64,000 nucleotides of DNA, taken from NCBI GenBank assembly GCA_013399305.1, contig VXAI01000162.1, positions 1,435,221 to 1,499,220 of the forward strand, in the 5' to 3' direction. Below the pieces are notes generated by a model. That model saw only the letters and a list, made by a program, of their open reading frames with translations. It was not told the origin of the DNA and made no database searches. Positions 50,951 to 63,998 of this stretch are shown piece after piece; within the stretch, counting starts at the first letter, position 1, and each line of letters opens with the position of its first letter. The translations under genes and the position numbers were made by a program. The stretch is from Rostratula benghalensis. Its lineage: Eukaryota > Chordata > Aves > Charadriiformes > Rostratulidae.

Positions 50951-53900
50951 GAAACTGTAGGTACAAGGACTGCTTTATTTTACCTAATGTAATGTCTCAG
51001 CAACTATGGGCAATTTTCCTTTATAGTCATGTTACTGTTACCACTTTTTCATTATTTGTGGCTTCATGGCATAACTGAATCTATAGTGAATAACCTTTTT
51101 ACAGAGCTATCTAAGTATCTGATTTGCTCTCAGTGATATGCTGCACTTAGTCTTCTCCCTAGAGATTTCAGTTTCTAAGGATCAGTTCCTGAAAAATGTC
51201 TCTAGGAGAGCGTGGCAATTCCTCTCTCCCTGTTTAAGAATGGCAGAAAAAAAGAAAATTAGACCCTGTGCATGTTAAACATCTTTATTTTAGTTAGTAT
51301 TTATCCCTTTAAATTGCATTTACCATATTTCCCTATGTTTATTTAAAAAAAATATATACTTATTTTGTCATTGGTTTCCTTGGTTTGTCTTACTAAATAC
51401 AGTAATGTGTGATGCCCATTTTCTATTCTCTCCACTGCTCTTGATGAAGGTGTATGTCTGTACACTGTTACTTTCTCCTTTCCACTCCAGGGCTCATTAG
51501 GATTTTCAGTCAATGCAGTAATTTGCAGGTGAAGGAGGTTGGAAAAGCAGCCAATTGTGTCCAGTGCTCAGCAGCAATCTCCTTATTAAGGCAAGAGCTG
51601 AGTAAGGTGAAAGTGTAGTAGTTCCTGTCTCTATACTTCCATCTTTTTTTTAAGACATCAGTTGATTTGAGGAAATAATTTCCACTTATTGGAACGGTAT
51701 GTTCTCATAAGTGGAAGAAGCACTGAATGTGTACATACTATTTTTATTATTAAATTCCTAATGATCACTGGAAACCAGGCATCATCAGAAATTACATGGA
51801 AATTACAAGTCCATTGCACATATGTTACGAAACAAATTCATGTGTGCTTTATCTTACTCACTCTTCCATTTTTTAGTTTGGATTTTCTACTTAATAAGCC
51901 CTAGCTGGGATGGGTGAAGGAGGGGAACTGTATGAAAAATATTGGGCAGTTTAATGTCTTCAGCAGTTACTTCTTTCTCTACCTCACCCCAGTACTTGGC
52001 TTATCTGACCTGAGACATGGCATTTTCATCTATCAAGTTGATGGAAATACTGGAGGTTTCACTAATGGTTCTTAGTCCCACCAGGGGATCAGCCTTAAAA
52101 CCTGCTTGGGATTACACAGGAATATAACTTAGACATATAGGGAAGAAGTAGTAGGTTGAACATCTTCTACCAGCTCTGGTTCAGTCTCTTTTTGGGCTTG
52201 AACAAGTCACTAATGGGGCTCATGCCTACACCTTGAGCTTTCTCTCTATGAGAACTTTTGGCAGAGTTCCTACTGCCAGAGGTCTTTGTTCTGCTGTCAC
52301 AGAGATTGAAATCTGTCTATAAATGTGACAAATGGGTCCCAGGCATAATTCCCTTGGCTTCAAGAGTTACACAAGGGATGATTTTGGACATTTTCAGCAG
52401 TACTTTGTGATTTTAGTACCTGTGTGCATATAGTTTGGAGCACATATTTAATCTGCACAAGCAATTTGATAGCTGTCCCAAAAAGATAAGTCACCTTTTG
52501 TCAGAATTATTGCTCCGTATATTCCACAGTTAAGAGACTATTAAATCATTTACTCTAAAAGCTTAACATTCTCCAAATCTGAGGTTTTGTTTTCTTCAAG
52601 GAACTATAATATCTAGTCCCGCCTGATGGAATTTTTTTTCTACTGTTTTTTAATAAATCCCAATGAACTGAATAATTAATAATGCTGTAGTCGTTTAGGA
52701 CCTAAGGCTAATACATTTTATTAGGTCAAAGACCAGAAATGTGAAACTTCTTATTTTTCTCTTGGAATGCTTCATTTCCAGGGCATATTTCAGACTGTGG
52801 CCTGACACCCACCAGTCTTGTGACTCAAACCAATTGCTGCATCAAGTCCTCTGTATGTGACCAGGGCCAGGAATGAACTAACAATTAAGCAATTAAGTAG
52901 ATGATGAGAGATCCCATGCTTGAGCTTTCTCCTTGCCCTCTTTCAGTTTGCAGTATGGATATACTCAATTATTCAATCACAGCAGCTTTTAAGCTAATTG
53001 TAACTGGATACAGTGCACATTTTTAGGTCTATGAGGCCAGATCTCAGGTTGAGAAATCATTTCAGGGACTCTTTCTATTACTGAATAGCACTGCCTCAGC
53101 TCTAAAAAATAATGTCTGATGCATCTTGGTACTCCAAGGGGTTGCAGCCAGGCTTTTGGCATTCTGGAAATCCAGTGTGATTAATCCTTTAAAGATAATA
53201 GACAGTAAAACAAGGCTCAGCAAAAGCTTACTCACCAGGGTTTTGTCTTTAAAACATCAGATATTTCAAAATATCTCACATCCTTCTGTTGCTGACCCTT
53301 CAGTGAGTTTGAAGTTTGAAATATGGTCAAAGATGGCTCCTGTCAGCCCTTGTTTTTCTATGTGCCTGTTAGGCAGGGAGCCAGTGTTAGGCTTCCCTCA
53401 AGCGGAGGACCTGTCTTTACAGAAGATATCCCTCTTTGTGACCAGCAGCTTTAAATTTGGGAATGACTAAACAATTCTATTCATAATCTTCTCATTCCCC
53501 TATGCAGCCACCTGTATAGCATACGATTTTTTTGTGCTTGAGGTTTTTTTTTTCCAGTCAATTTTTACTAGAGGAAGAACAACAGTAGCTTTTAAGCTAC
53601 TTGTACTTGTACTTGTGTTACTTTTTGTCACTTCTCTAAGTTTTATTGCTTTACTTAGGAAAGTAGTGTTTCCATAAGTGATAAGAGGATTTCCAGAGTA
53701 GAGAAGGTGCTTGAGGTTTCTTCAGGGTTTTGCAGGCCTGTGGAGTCACAGTGCCCCAACATTTCTAAACTCAAATCCAAAAGAGAAGATCTGCTCTGTA
53801 CCAGCTGTTTTTCTCCGTATTGGTGTTACAGCCTCTAAAGCACTGTGAGCTGGTTGAAAAGTTGAGGGATGACAAGTGGAAAAAAGTATTTTTTATTTTT

Positions 53901-54375
53901 ATTTTAGTGAACCTTTACTGGAAAACTGCAAAGGAATAGTCCTAGAAACATGAGAAAGCACTTACTGCACTAGATGCTTACAAGAAGGCAAAACTGCCTG
54001 AGCAGAGCTAAAGGTTTCGTTACCATTAGCAGCAGCAATGCTTACTATTCGTTAGGATTCTCTGGCACACTGTATGAGAACAGTTTGTTTTGTATTCTGG
54101 GTTTAATTACCACATTAGACCTTAGACCTCTCAGTGAATGAAAGTTTCCTGCCATTCTGACACCCTATTTGATAGCAGCAATTGTTAACCTTGAAGGCAC
54201 CTCAAATGACATTTGAACAGTGTTATGGATTTATACTGCGCATCGTGCTGTTTTGCTCACTCTCCATTAAACCAAACAAGACATCTCCAGAAGGCTGTAT
54301 TGATTCTTGACCACAGACCCTGGCTCTGCAGGATACTAGTCTATTCTTCAGAAAGGTTGTGCTCTCCCAGAAATC
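50951..54375. other. Noncoding DNA
   Basis: No gene is recognised. The 114-codon frame at 53126-53470 (+) has no recognisable domain and no start or splice context I can support. (TACTTG)3 occurs at about 53597-53616. The rest is ordinary AT-rich sequence. Confidence 0.55.
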
Positions 54376-54398
54376 TTTTTTTTTTTTTTTTTTTTTTT
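54376..54398. repeat. Poly-T tract, 23 bases
   Basis: T23 followed directly by CAG, formally like a vertebrate 3' splice acceptor. The following frame closes soon and shows no protein family. Read on the other strand, it could be the poly-A tail of a retroposed sequence, but no body is recognised. Confidence 0.9.
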
Positions 54399-57300
54399 CA
54401 GAAAATACACACTGCATTGCAGCCAAGAGCTGTGCAGATGACCACATAACCTAGTTTTAATGAAGGTTACTGCCCTTCTGCTCCTACTACATCGATAGTA
54501 CAGTACCTTTTGCAAAGTATCTGCATACATGATTTTTCAAAGTCAGCTTTATTAGTCTAACAAGTAGCAGATGCACTGTTTTTTTGTATATGCTTCAGTG
54601 AGCTCTACCTGAATTTTTGGAACAGAAACGTGTCATTTGCTTTTCGTGTTTTTCTTCTGTTGCCCTTTACCTCTGCCAGGTAATGCCTCCTTCTCTGTCT
54701 GTAATCTTTTCCTGTTTATGTTCTATTTCTTTGCACTTGAGAAAACACCACCGGGAAAAAGTCACTACTCTGCTCACTCTTGACTTACCTTACAAAAGAG
54801 ATGAGCCCTAGGTTTACCTTTATATCTTCTTTTGTACCTTGGTGAAGTCTGAAGACTTTTCTGTTTTAAATGTACCCTATAAATGCTTCCATCTTGCTTC
54901 TTTTAGACTTTATTTACAATTAGAGGGAATTCTGTGTTCAAATAAGTAGTCTGTGGAACATGTTTTACCATACAGTAACCCATAAAAGCAGATGAGGCAA
55001 AAGAAAACAATCAGAGCAATGATAAATATCTTTCTGGGGCTTATATTTTTCTACATTCAATCTACATGCATTTCTATTTTGTAGCCTCAGCCTTTCTGTC
55101 TGATTCTAATCTGGATCAAATGTGGAATGTTATCTAGAGGACTGGAATTAGTAGTTGTTGCAAGAACATGTTAGTCTGATGAACTCCAAAGATTGGTGAG
55201 AAATGGACAGACTTTTGGTTACAAGACCAAGGAGAAAAAAGTCACTGATGCTGCACTGCTGTTTAAGACAGGATCAGAGGATTGATACTAAGTAAAAGGC
55301 TAATCTGCAGCATGACTGCTAGGTCCTGACTTCTGCCAGTGTTTTTCACTAGGTTTTAGGAGTATTTTTAGTTATGATATTAATGACAATAAGCTAATAG
55401 TTTGTGAAACACTTTGTTTTCTTTAGCAATGTATTAGCAATTTTTCGACTACTAGATAGCAGTGGGCTACAAGCTGATCTGTTACATTTTTTCTGAAAAT
55501 TGTGGAAGGTCCTTTGCTAAAGTACTATCTTGAAAAAGCTCTTCAATGGATACTGAGGGTTGTTTAACGTGGAATTTTTGAGCCATTGAGGGCATATGCA
55601 TTTATATATCTCTTGTGGTAACCAGTAATGACCCCTGAGGACTTTTTAGTTGTGTTCATGAACTTTTGGTGTAAAGCAGCTATTAAGAATGAAGGTCATG
55701 AACAGAAGTGTATGGGTGTTGATGAATAGAACAAAAAGTTGTCTACGAGGCAAAAAAAACCCAGAAAAGAATCTTCAGGTTCAGGTTAGTTTTCTTATTT
55801 TGATGTTATGGACAACAGAAAAACTTTCAAAACATGCTTCAACTCTGAATACACAAGTTCATGAAGCTTGGAAAAGAAATAAAGAACCTAGAAACCTTCT
55901 AAAGTTATTTCTTCTTTAAAAAGATATTTCAAAGTAAATTATTTTTGGACTGCAGTCTTTATCTTTTGCATCTGCTATGTGTTTAAACGTGTTCTTTTGC
56001 TTTGATGCTAATGACATAATTTCCTTATTTATAATAATCTAATGCGATAAGACTAGTGAATCACAGATTTTATTTCCCCAAGCTCTAGTGTCCTTTGTAT
56101 GTAAACTGAAATAGTTGCTGATATCAACAGAATAATCAAAACTGCTAATCTGAACACCAGGCCTGAATTAAGACCATTAAGTAAAACAATGACATTAGAG
56201 TGCTGAACTATAATTTACTTTAAATTAAATTAAATTTAAAACATTAGCATTATTATACTGTGAGAAATTAAATACTTCTACCTTGTAGACATGCACAAAT
56301 ACTGCTGAATTTTCTTAATTAGTTTTTATTGTTATCATTTTGGGAAAAATGCAGTGCAACATGCATTATTTTTTGGCTCACTGACTATAAAGGCTTCAAA
56401 AAGCAAACACTGGAAATTACTTTCTACCAATTGACTAATGATATTATAAAAACATGTAAGAAAATGGGAATAGTAATAGATTACAAATTGCTTAAATAAA
56501 ATATTCTTAGAGGAAAAGAATGTATTGACTATATCCCTTTCCTACAAAGTGCTACTAATTACTGCCTAAAGATAACCAGGGAACATTAGAAAATGCCACC
56601 TTTTTTTTTCTTTTTTCTCCTTATATTGAGATTATTGGGAAATTTTGAAATTAGCTACAGAGGAAAATTTGGATGTATAAGAAGTAAATTGGTCATTCTC
56701 TTGTCTTCTTTTTAGAATGTACAAAGCATAAAAATAAGTTACTAAACAATGATAAAATATAGTGAAATTTTCTTATTTCTTCTCGCAGTTATTCTTCTAG
56801 CCAAGAATCACAAACATTTCATAACCATTTCTCAAAACTTTTAAGAGGTTTGTTTGTTTGTTTTTAATTGTATTTCTCCTATTTCTTTGGGTTTTTTTTT
56901 ATAATTTGGAGTAAAACATCTATTTTTAATTTTATTAGCTGACTATCTAGAAAAGAAAAAAAGAAAATCTATACAGAAATCAGAACCAGCTGTTTTATTA
57001 CTAGTCCTTTCCAGGTTCTCTCTAGTGACAGTGTCAGGGTAGCAAGCCTTTTCCCCCATCGCTTTTGTGCTAAGAAAAATAGGTGTAACTCATGTCAAAA
57101 GGAGTGATCATTCTACCTCAGAATTTGGCCATGATGGAGGCAAACTGGTTATGTGAGCTGGGGACAAAAATCTGTGGAGACTGTGTTGAGACAAAGAGAC
57201 TATTCAGCTGCTATCACAGGCTGCTTCTGCACCCCTGCTGCTTTTCCTGCTGACAAATGTATTTGTTTGAGGCATCCAGTGGTTTATAAAATCCCCTGCT

Positions 57301-58400
57301 TTCTCCTTGACTCTTCACAGCTCTTTTCAATGCAGACTTATTTACACATTGAAGAGATGTCTGAGAACTGCAAATCTATATTCATCCACAAATATCCATA
57401 TTCAGAAAAAAAAGAAAAAATCCCACACAAAAAACCCCCAAAAAACAACCCACCTGTCTTCATGGATTCTGTGGTAGTGCACAAAGACAGGGCTTGCACA
57501 TTGCTCAGTTGAATGTCAAGTTAGATTGAAGACACATGTACAGGTTTTTCTTTCATTCCTATCTCTACTGCAGTTTACATAATGAGCCTACTTCCAATGT
57601 TTCCGAAACTGCTAGCATCATCGTATTAAAAGGTACAGGTAATACTTATCTGGAAACACTGCATATATATCATAAACGTGCTGGTTATATCCTGAAAGCA
57701 GAGAAAGGCAAATTTGCTGAGCTGAGGCAGTAGTTCACTGTTAATAAATGCCTTATTGCATTGAATCTAAGTAAGGGTATTTGCTCCTTTGTGTGAGGAA
57801 AGCAATTATAACCAGGAAAAGAAGTATTGACTTGCAATATTGAACCTACCGTGCGTTGGATGTAATAAGTAATAGATATAATGGTTAAACGTAATAAGGA
57901 ATAAGCATCTTCTAGTATCTAAGAACCTAGATAGTCAATAATACAGTATACTATGTGTTTCTCAGAAGAAACTGAATTGTTCTGGCCAATTAGAAATCCA
58001 TCCTCCGCTGGAAAAAAAAAGCCAGACAACACTTTATCTCAAAGAATATGTCATTTATTTATTTATTAATTAGTCTGTTATTAGTCTTTCAAATGAGGGA
58101 CACAGCTGTCACTGCCATTGTCCATGCTGGCTGAGCTTTCACTCCCTGAGTTGTTGGACTTGCCATGCAGCATTTTGTAGTCCTGCAGATAGAACTTGGA
58201 CATTTAGGAAAGTCACTGATGACATTAGGAGATACAACTCTTCTGGGATTAGCACCTGGAGGCCATGAGGGGTTGGATCCCTGGGACATGTCAGATGGCA
58301 CCAGTCACACACTTGCAAGCAAGTACATTTAACACTTGATTAATATTGAGGAAAAATAATGACCCTTGAGGCCTGGAAGTGCTCATCTCATGGCTGACAT
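54399..58400. other. Noncoding DNA
   Basis: No gene is recognised. It contains a GTTTGTTTGTTT tract at about 56851-56866 and an A/C-rich block at 57406-57452. The frame at 57153-57512 runs through that A/C-rich block and is not credible as a gene. The part at 58080-58300 is slightly GC-richer with no recognised repeat. Confidence 0.55.
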
Positions 58401-58472
58401 GGCTTTGGGCAGGAGATTGGACCAGAGACATCTGATGTCCCTTCCAAATTAAATTATCATGGGAATTTATGA
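58401..58472 (+). mobile_element. CR1 LINE 3' tail, short and diverged
   Basis: 'gggcaggagattggaccaga', 'gatgtcccttccaaatta' and a decayed tail 'catgggaatttatga' match the CR1 3' terminus in sense orientation. The upstream limit is not clear; about 20-60 bp more may belong to it. Confidence 0.75.
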
Positions 58473-60010
58473 AAAGTTTAATTTTGCTTTTGCACTGGTT
58501 CACTGATTTCTGATTACAAGATGTCCTTAGACAGGAGATGCTCCTGAGATTTAGGTGTTACTGTTGAGTCCAGATTCCTAGAGGAAACTGTCCTTCAGCC
58601 TGACTGTCTTATTTTAGTACTCATGTTTATGCGTAAGTGAAATTAACTACTCTGGGACTATGCATAGATTCTACATCACTTGCATCCACTTTTCTGAGAA
58701 ACTGAAATTAAGAGTTTGTGCTTTTCTGCACAGATCAGAATTATACATTGCAATCCTTCCTGTAGCTGTTGGAAAGTCCACCCATGCACCATAGCAAATG
58801 CAGGCAGGACGTGCTGGTCAGCCAGTATGGTTTCCTCACACTGCTATAGAAAGTTATCTCAGATAAGCAGCTTACTAACTCAATTTCTTTTAAGTGTCTA
58901 GAGCAAGATTGAAGCCGTACTACTGAAAAACTACTTGGAACAAAACCACAATAAATTGAATTGAACTGTGTTCCTTTCGTGAAAAAACAGCCAATATGAA
59001 AAGTCAAATATATTTGGATAATTAATCATCACTTGATGAATGGCATCCTTCTGTTCATTTCTTTTTACTTGAGCAATAACTTTGTCAATAGAAGACTGTA
59101 AAAAAATTTACCTCATATCCCGACAAATAATTGATCTCAGAACAGCTGCGAGATTGCTGCAACTCTAAAAATTGTTACACAGAATAGTACGTTCTGCAAG
59201 AAGGCAGTAAAAGGATAGCAGAAACAAAGAGGACCTGCTTAAGTCTTTACAGAATAGAGGCATTTCACACTCATGGTCATTTCTGATGTCAGCAATTCAG
59301 CTAAGGCCTGCATGGAAAGCGGTATAGGAAGTGCCATGCAAATATCTCATGAGGCTGAGAAGACAAGCTGACACATTTTAATGACATGGCTACTGTCTTC
59401 AGTGATTCCTTCTCATTCTAGAGAATGATGAATTATGAAAGAAATAATTGCCATCACCATTAAAAACAATTTTTAGAACAGTGCTATGGAATGGAAATCT
59501 GAGATTAGTTGTTGACTTTGTATAGGGGAACATAAAGAAAAATACAAGCTCTGAACCACTGATTGTTATATTTGAGATTACAGACCTTGATTAAAGCATT
59601 CTTATAACTTGAAAAAAATATTAAAATATTGATTTAATTAAATGGACTGTTTACATTCTCAGCTTTCAAATATTTTAGAGCTAAATATTCCATTAAACTA
59701 ACAGTTTTTAAAAGAACTATATTAATAATTTGTGTTTTCACAGTGGTGGCAGAACTGTCCATCCAGAATCATGCAGCTTTACCACTGTATAGTAAAAGGC
59801 TATGATAAGAGTGCAATATGATCCTTGCATAATTTTCCTTTATTTGCTATTCTAGGAAATTTCATACAATGGTGTAAGACAGATATATTTATGGAAGACG
59901 TTCCTGCTTGAACATTCTTAAAAAAATACAGAAAGTAACTTACGTATTCTAGCAAATGTTGACAGTTTTTATTCATTCCTTATTAGTTATCAGGCACTTA
60001 TTTTGACCTT

Positions 60011-60031
60011 TTGTTGTTGTTGTTGTTGTTT
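60011..60031. repeat. (GTT)n microsatellite
   Basis: Six GTT units ending in TTT. Seen directly. Confidence 0.93.
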
Positions 60032-61120
60032 TATTCAACCAAGTAAGCGTTATTATTACATTAGGGATAAGGATATGTCTGGCTTTAATTTGAAACAGTT
60101 AATTGTTAATATGAACTTGTTCTTGTGTGCTTCATGGTTTTGTATATCATAAAAATATGTTGAAATAGGAAATTATTTTAGTAAAGGTAAATATTTGTAA
60201 AAGCTGAAGAAAAGCCAAACTTTTTTGGATGGTTAAGTATTTTTTTTATGAAATATGCCATTTTCAGCTCAAATAAAGGATTAATGGATTTGGTCCAAAA
60301 GTAGTGAAAAGTTAAAACCACAGCATAAAATTTTAAAAACCCTCTCATTTTCTAAAGACACCCTGACTTTTCATATCAAAATATTTTGAGCCACTAACTA
60401 AATAATCTTTACACAAAGCTTTTTAGGGAAATCAATTACAGCAGATGTCGATTGGAAATGAAATGTGTGGGAAAGAATTTTAGCAGTGAAACTGAAGAAA
60501 AAGCTATCCTCATGCTGCGATGAAAATTAAACAATGCTTGTTTACTTTTTCCCTAGTTTTAGAATCAGAATACTTAGTGACATTGAGCTCTTACCCAGAA
60601 TGTTCAGTTAGCAGATCTCAAAGCATCTGCAGAGGATTTAATTGTAATTATATTCAATCCACCCAAGACCTTTGAAAATAATCAAGTATTACAAATCTAA
60701 AAACAAAAAAAGAAATCAAAGCAATGTCTAATGAGGTTTACCTGAGGGTAGATCTTAGGGAAACTTCTGCCTGTGACAAATGTCATGCAGAGGGTTTTTT
60801 TTTTCCAAGCACTGTGAAACAAACAAAAAAGGATTTAATCTTTTTAAAACCTATCTTATCAGTGTCTTGAGGCAAAGGCCTTTATATTAGAAGATCTGTG
60901 ACCAGATATTTAGTCTTTAAGACACTGATCAGAAGTTATATATGTACAGTTAACCCACTGCCCATGTTGTGCTGCTGAATGTTCTCAGATCTTCTCTTCT
61001 GGAGATGTTATTCTGCTTACTTTCCATACTTCTAAGTGTAAATTCTTATTTATCCTATTTCCAGTTACACTTGATATTTGTAAATAAAAGCTATTGTTTA
61101 TCTTATCACTTAAGGCACTC

Positions 61121-61136
61121 CTTAAGTATACTTAAG
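61121..61136. repeat. 16-bp perfect palindrome CTTAAGTATACTTAAG
   Basis: The two 8-bp arms are exact reverse complements. A flanking 'cacttaag' (61108-61115) pairs with 'cttaagtg' (61131-61138). The TTAAGTG core resembles an NKX2-type site. Seen directly; function unknown. Confidence 0.85.
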
Positions 61137-61426
61137 TGTACTAAGGTCTGTCGGTACTCCATGTTTGTAAAGGCAAGAGAGAAAATTGACTCCAAAAGTA
61201 TAGCGATACATACAAAATATTGCTGGAGGGTTAAAGAAATTTGTTAATTGCATTCTGCTACAACTATAATTAGGTTAAGCAAGCTGTATTTCTGCTTATA
61301 AATGTTGGTTTTAGATATCTTTCATCCAACTGTCATATGAAGGACAAAACTAAATCAGCTCGTCTGTTGCCATATTCTGGTAGTGTGTGAAGACGAAGGC
61401 AAATAAAGAGAATGGGAAGAGTTCAA

Positions 61427-61448
61427 TTTATGGTCAGTTTATGGTCAG
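61427..61448. repeat. 11-bp tandem duplication
   Basis: 'tttatggtcag' occurs twice in direct succession. Seen directly. Confidence 0.9.
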
Positions 61449-63755
61449 TTTCTCTATCCACTCAAAGGCTAACAAATTTATTCTCAAAGATTTTCTGACC
61501 CACATCTTTGATTAATATCCACAGTCCACTGTTTAGCTATTCAGGATAACAGTCAGGTGTTATTGCACATCAGTTAACTAATTTGTTCCTTTGTTTCACT
61601 ACAAATAACAAATAAAAAATATGCAAATTAATATCTATCCAGAGATTCTTTCACAATATTTTTGGGATATTAGTACCAATGGTGTTTTTGTGGTTTTTAG
61701 AAACCTTGGATGAACATTTTCAAAAAGGCTAACGTGGCAGTGTATTTGTTGCTTCTTAGTAGTAAAATTATGGTGGTTTTGTTTTAAGATAATCTGATTT
61801 TAGAGAACTCTGAAAGGATGTTTATGCAATCACACAGTCCTCCCACTTATGTCTGTGGCTAATTTCCATCCAAGTTTACAGGACAACAGAAATTTCACAG
61901 ACAAATTCACAAACTTGGGGGAAAATCAGTGGTAAAGAAAAAGAGAGAACGCAAAATTTAATTTCTTGATGCAGTAGTAAATAGAATTCAGTGTCTGGCT
62001 GTGTAATCTGCAGCACCGGTCTTCCTTGCCAGTGAAGATAGAGAAGGAGGTGAAGCTTACTGTGGTGAGGGAGAAAAGGACAAATATGTTTTAGTTCCTA
62101 GTGCTTCCAGACAGTGTGTTGCTCTTCTGCTCTTTGTCAGATGTATCACAGAGGTGAACCTGGCACGTGGCTCTAAGATTTATATAGAGTATATTTGTTG
62201 GAGTGTTAACTGTATGATGGGCATAGAGCAATCCCAATTGAAGAATGCACTTGGCAGAAGTTTATTAATTCAGGACTGGGCAATTCAGGAAGATCAATAG
62301 GTTCCTGACCATGTCATTGATTGTGAGAACACCAAAACACTATGTTCAAATACTATTTTTGTTATCATGTGCCAATTTCAACAGCTTCTCTGGGCAGTTG
62401 ACTGAAGGCCTGTTTAAAAATAATGTTTAGGTTACATTCTGCAGGTGTTCCACAGGTGAGCATCAGTTGAAATCAGTAGTAAGGAGAGAAACACATTTCC
62501 TCCAAGGCAAAATGGCTAATGAAGAAATGAGCGAGAAAATAGATGCCTTTGTCTCGCAATGTTGTTTTATATGTAGTAAAAACTGTGGCATGGTTGGAGA
62601 TGAAACAACCTTCATACACCAATATATCTGCAATTGTTCTGTTAGCTAGTTCTTGTTATTTAATGTGCTGGAGAGGTAAGAAAATAATGAAAAAGTGCCT
62701 GTGCCTCTGTCAATTAGTGGAGATACACCTATTGTGCTATTCATAAAGCAAGCATTATTGGTGAAAGAGGTAGTTATATATTAGGGAGCTCATAGCCTGA
62801 AGACCTGGTGTAGAACTGTCATTAAAGTGAATACTAAATGAAGTTTATTCAGCTTAGTTTGTACATGATGCCAATGATTGATTTTCACAGTCAGGCTAAT
62901 AGAACAGTTTTCTTCAATCCTGCAATTACATTACTGTTTGAGCATTCATAGGTGGTTTTTTTTTTCCTCTGGTATTATGGTTTTAATAGAAATTTTGAGT
63001 CTCTTTTGTTGCTCATAAACTTAGATTTAATTGGATCTTGAAATCTCAATATTGAATATTTCAGTCTTTATTCTTTGGAAGAAAAACTGCTTTTTTGTAT
63101 ACCCACCCCCTCAACTGACTGACCTCAAAAGGATAATCAATGCTGTCATGGTGGCAGATGTTTCAATAAAGAAAATGCATATGTGGTTTAAACTCAATAA
63201 TAAAAATTATCAATGGAATTTATTTATGAAGAAAAATTAGGATAATATCTCTCTATCATTTAAAGTTACGAGTCTGCACGTTCGTATCACAACTTATAAT
63301 GTGAGCATATGTTGTCATGTTATTTAAGGAAACCACAGACATTGAACAAGTAGTGCTTGCTTTTAATGGTTTTCCTGAAAAACCTATTCTTTTAAATAGC
63401 ACAGATAAGACTGGGCCCTAACAGAAAGATACAAGAGCCTAAACAAAAAGAAATCATTTCAGACTAATTACAAAAATTAGCAGTGCTGCATGTGACGTTG
63501 TTAGCTCTGAAAAATCATACAGACAAATGTGAAGAGAGCAAGACCGAGTGGTCAATCACATTGTATCATCAGGTTCATAAATTGGACAAGTATTTTCATA
63601 TTTGTATACTGAAAAAGTGTCAGAAATAATTCTGTTATTACATCACTATTTCATATATTGTATTAGTATTAGGAGCCATTCAATGCTGGCAGCTTGGCAG
63701 CTTTTAATACTTAGTATTAAAAGAGTTCTCAAAGTGATGTGTAGTAATTAATTCA

Positions 63756-63998
63756 CAAAAATAATATCGAAACAGCACTTTGATTTTCTTTTGCTACTTC
63801 TACTTGAAGACCACTTCTAAATGAAGCTGAAGCCATGTAGGTCAATTCATGGGCATCACAAAGCAAAGACAGATCTAGAGGTGCTATCTCTAACATCATC
63901 ACGGTCCAAAGCACAATTGGTGCAGCCTGCATAGTCAAAGAACGGAGTGTCTCTTTGGAATCTCTTGATCTCTGTGGTTTATAAACCATGAAAGCCAA
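63756..63998 (-). CDS. Unrecognised coding-like frame at the window edge (possible exon)
   Basis: This minus-strand frame is open from the right edge of the window to a stop at 63753-63755, at least 81 codons. It has no internal Met start at its beginning, so it continues beyond the window. The translation has a balanced, protein-like composition. It has a basic segment (YKPQRSRDSKETLR), a hydrophobic segment rich in L, M, V and W (about residues 24-47, QAAPIVLWTVMMLEIAPLDL), and then CDAHELTYMASASF. Weak GT donor candidates follow near 63800-63790. I do not recognise the family. It may be an exon, a retropseudogene, an old transposon piece or chance: an 81-codon frame is not rare in 64 kb. 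Low confidence as a gene. Confidence 0.25.

Larger units (their letters stand above)
58473..63755. other. Noncoding DNA, candidate regulatory patch at 59280-59480
   Basis: No gene is recognised. It contains a perfect octamer ATGCAAAT at 59336-59343 in repeat-free sequence, (GTT)n at 60011-60031, a 16-bp perfect palindrome at 61121-61136, an 11-bp tandem at 61427-61448, and T-runs near 60791 and 62954. The open frames here look random. Confidence 0.5.

Noticed and set aside
50807..50992. F/G/V/L-rich 61-codon frame resembling a membrane peptide
   Set aside because: It is a direct translation of the T/G low-complexity block.
52144..52158. let-7-like string 'agaagtagtaggttg'
   Set aside because: The seed differs from let-7 (GAAGTAG instead of GAGGTAG) and the flanks do not form the long stem of a miRNA precursor.
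53126..53470. 114-codon + strand frame
   Set aside because: No recognisable domain and no splice or promoter context; its length is expected by chance in 64 kb.
54213..54530. Three overlapping frames with poly-Phe/poly-Lys
   Set aside because: They are produced by translating the T23 tract.
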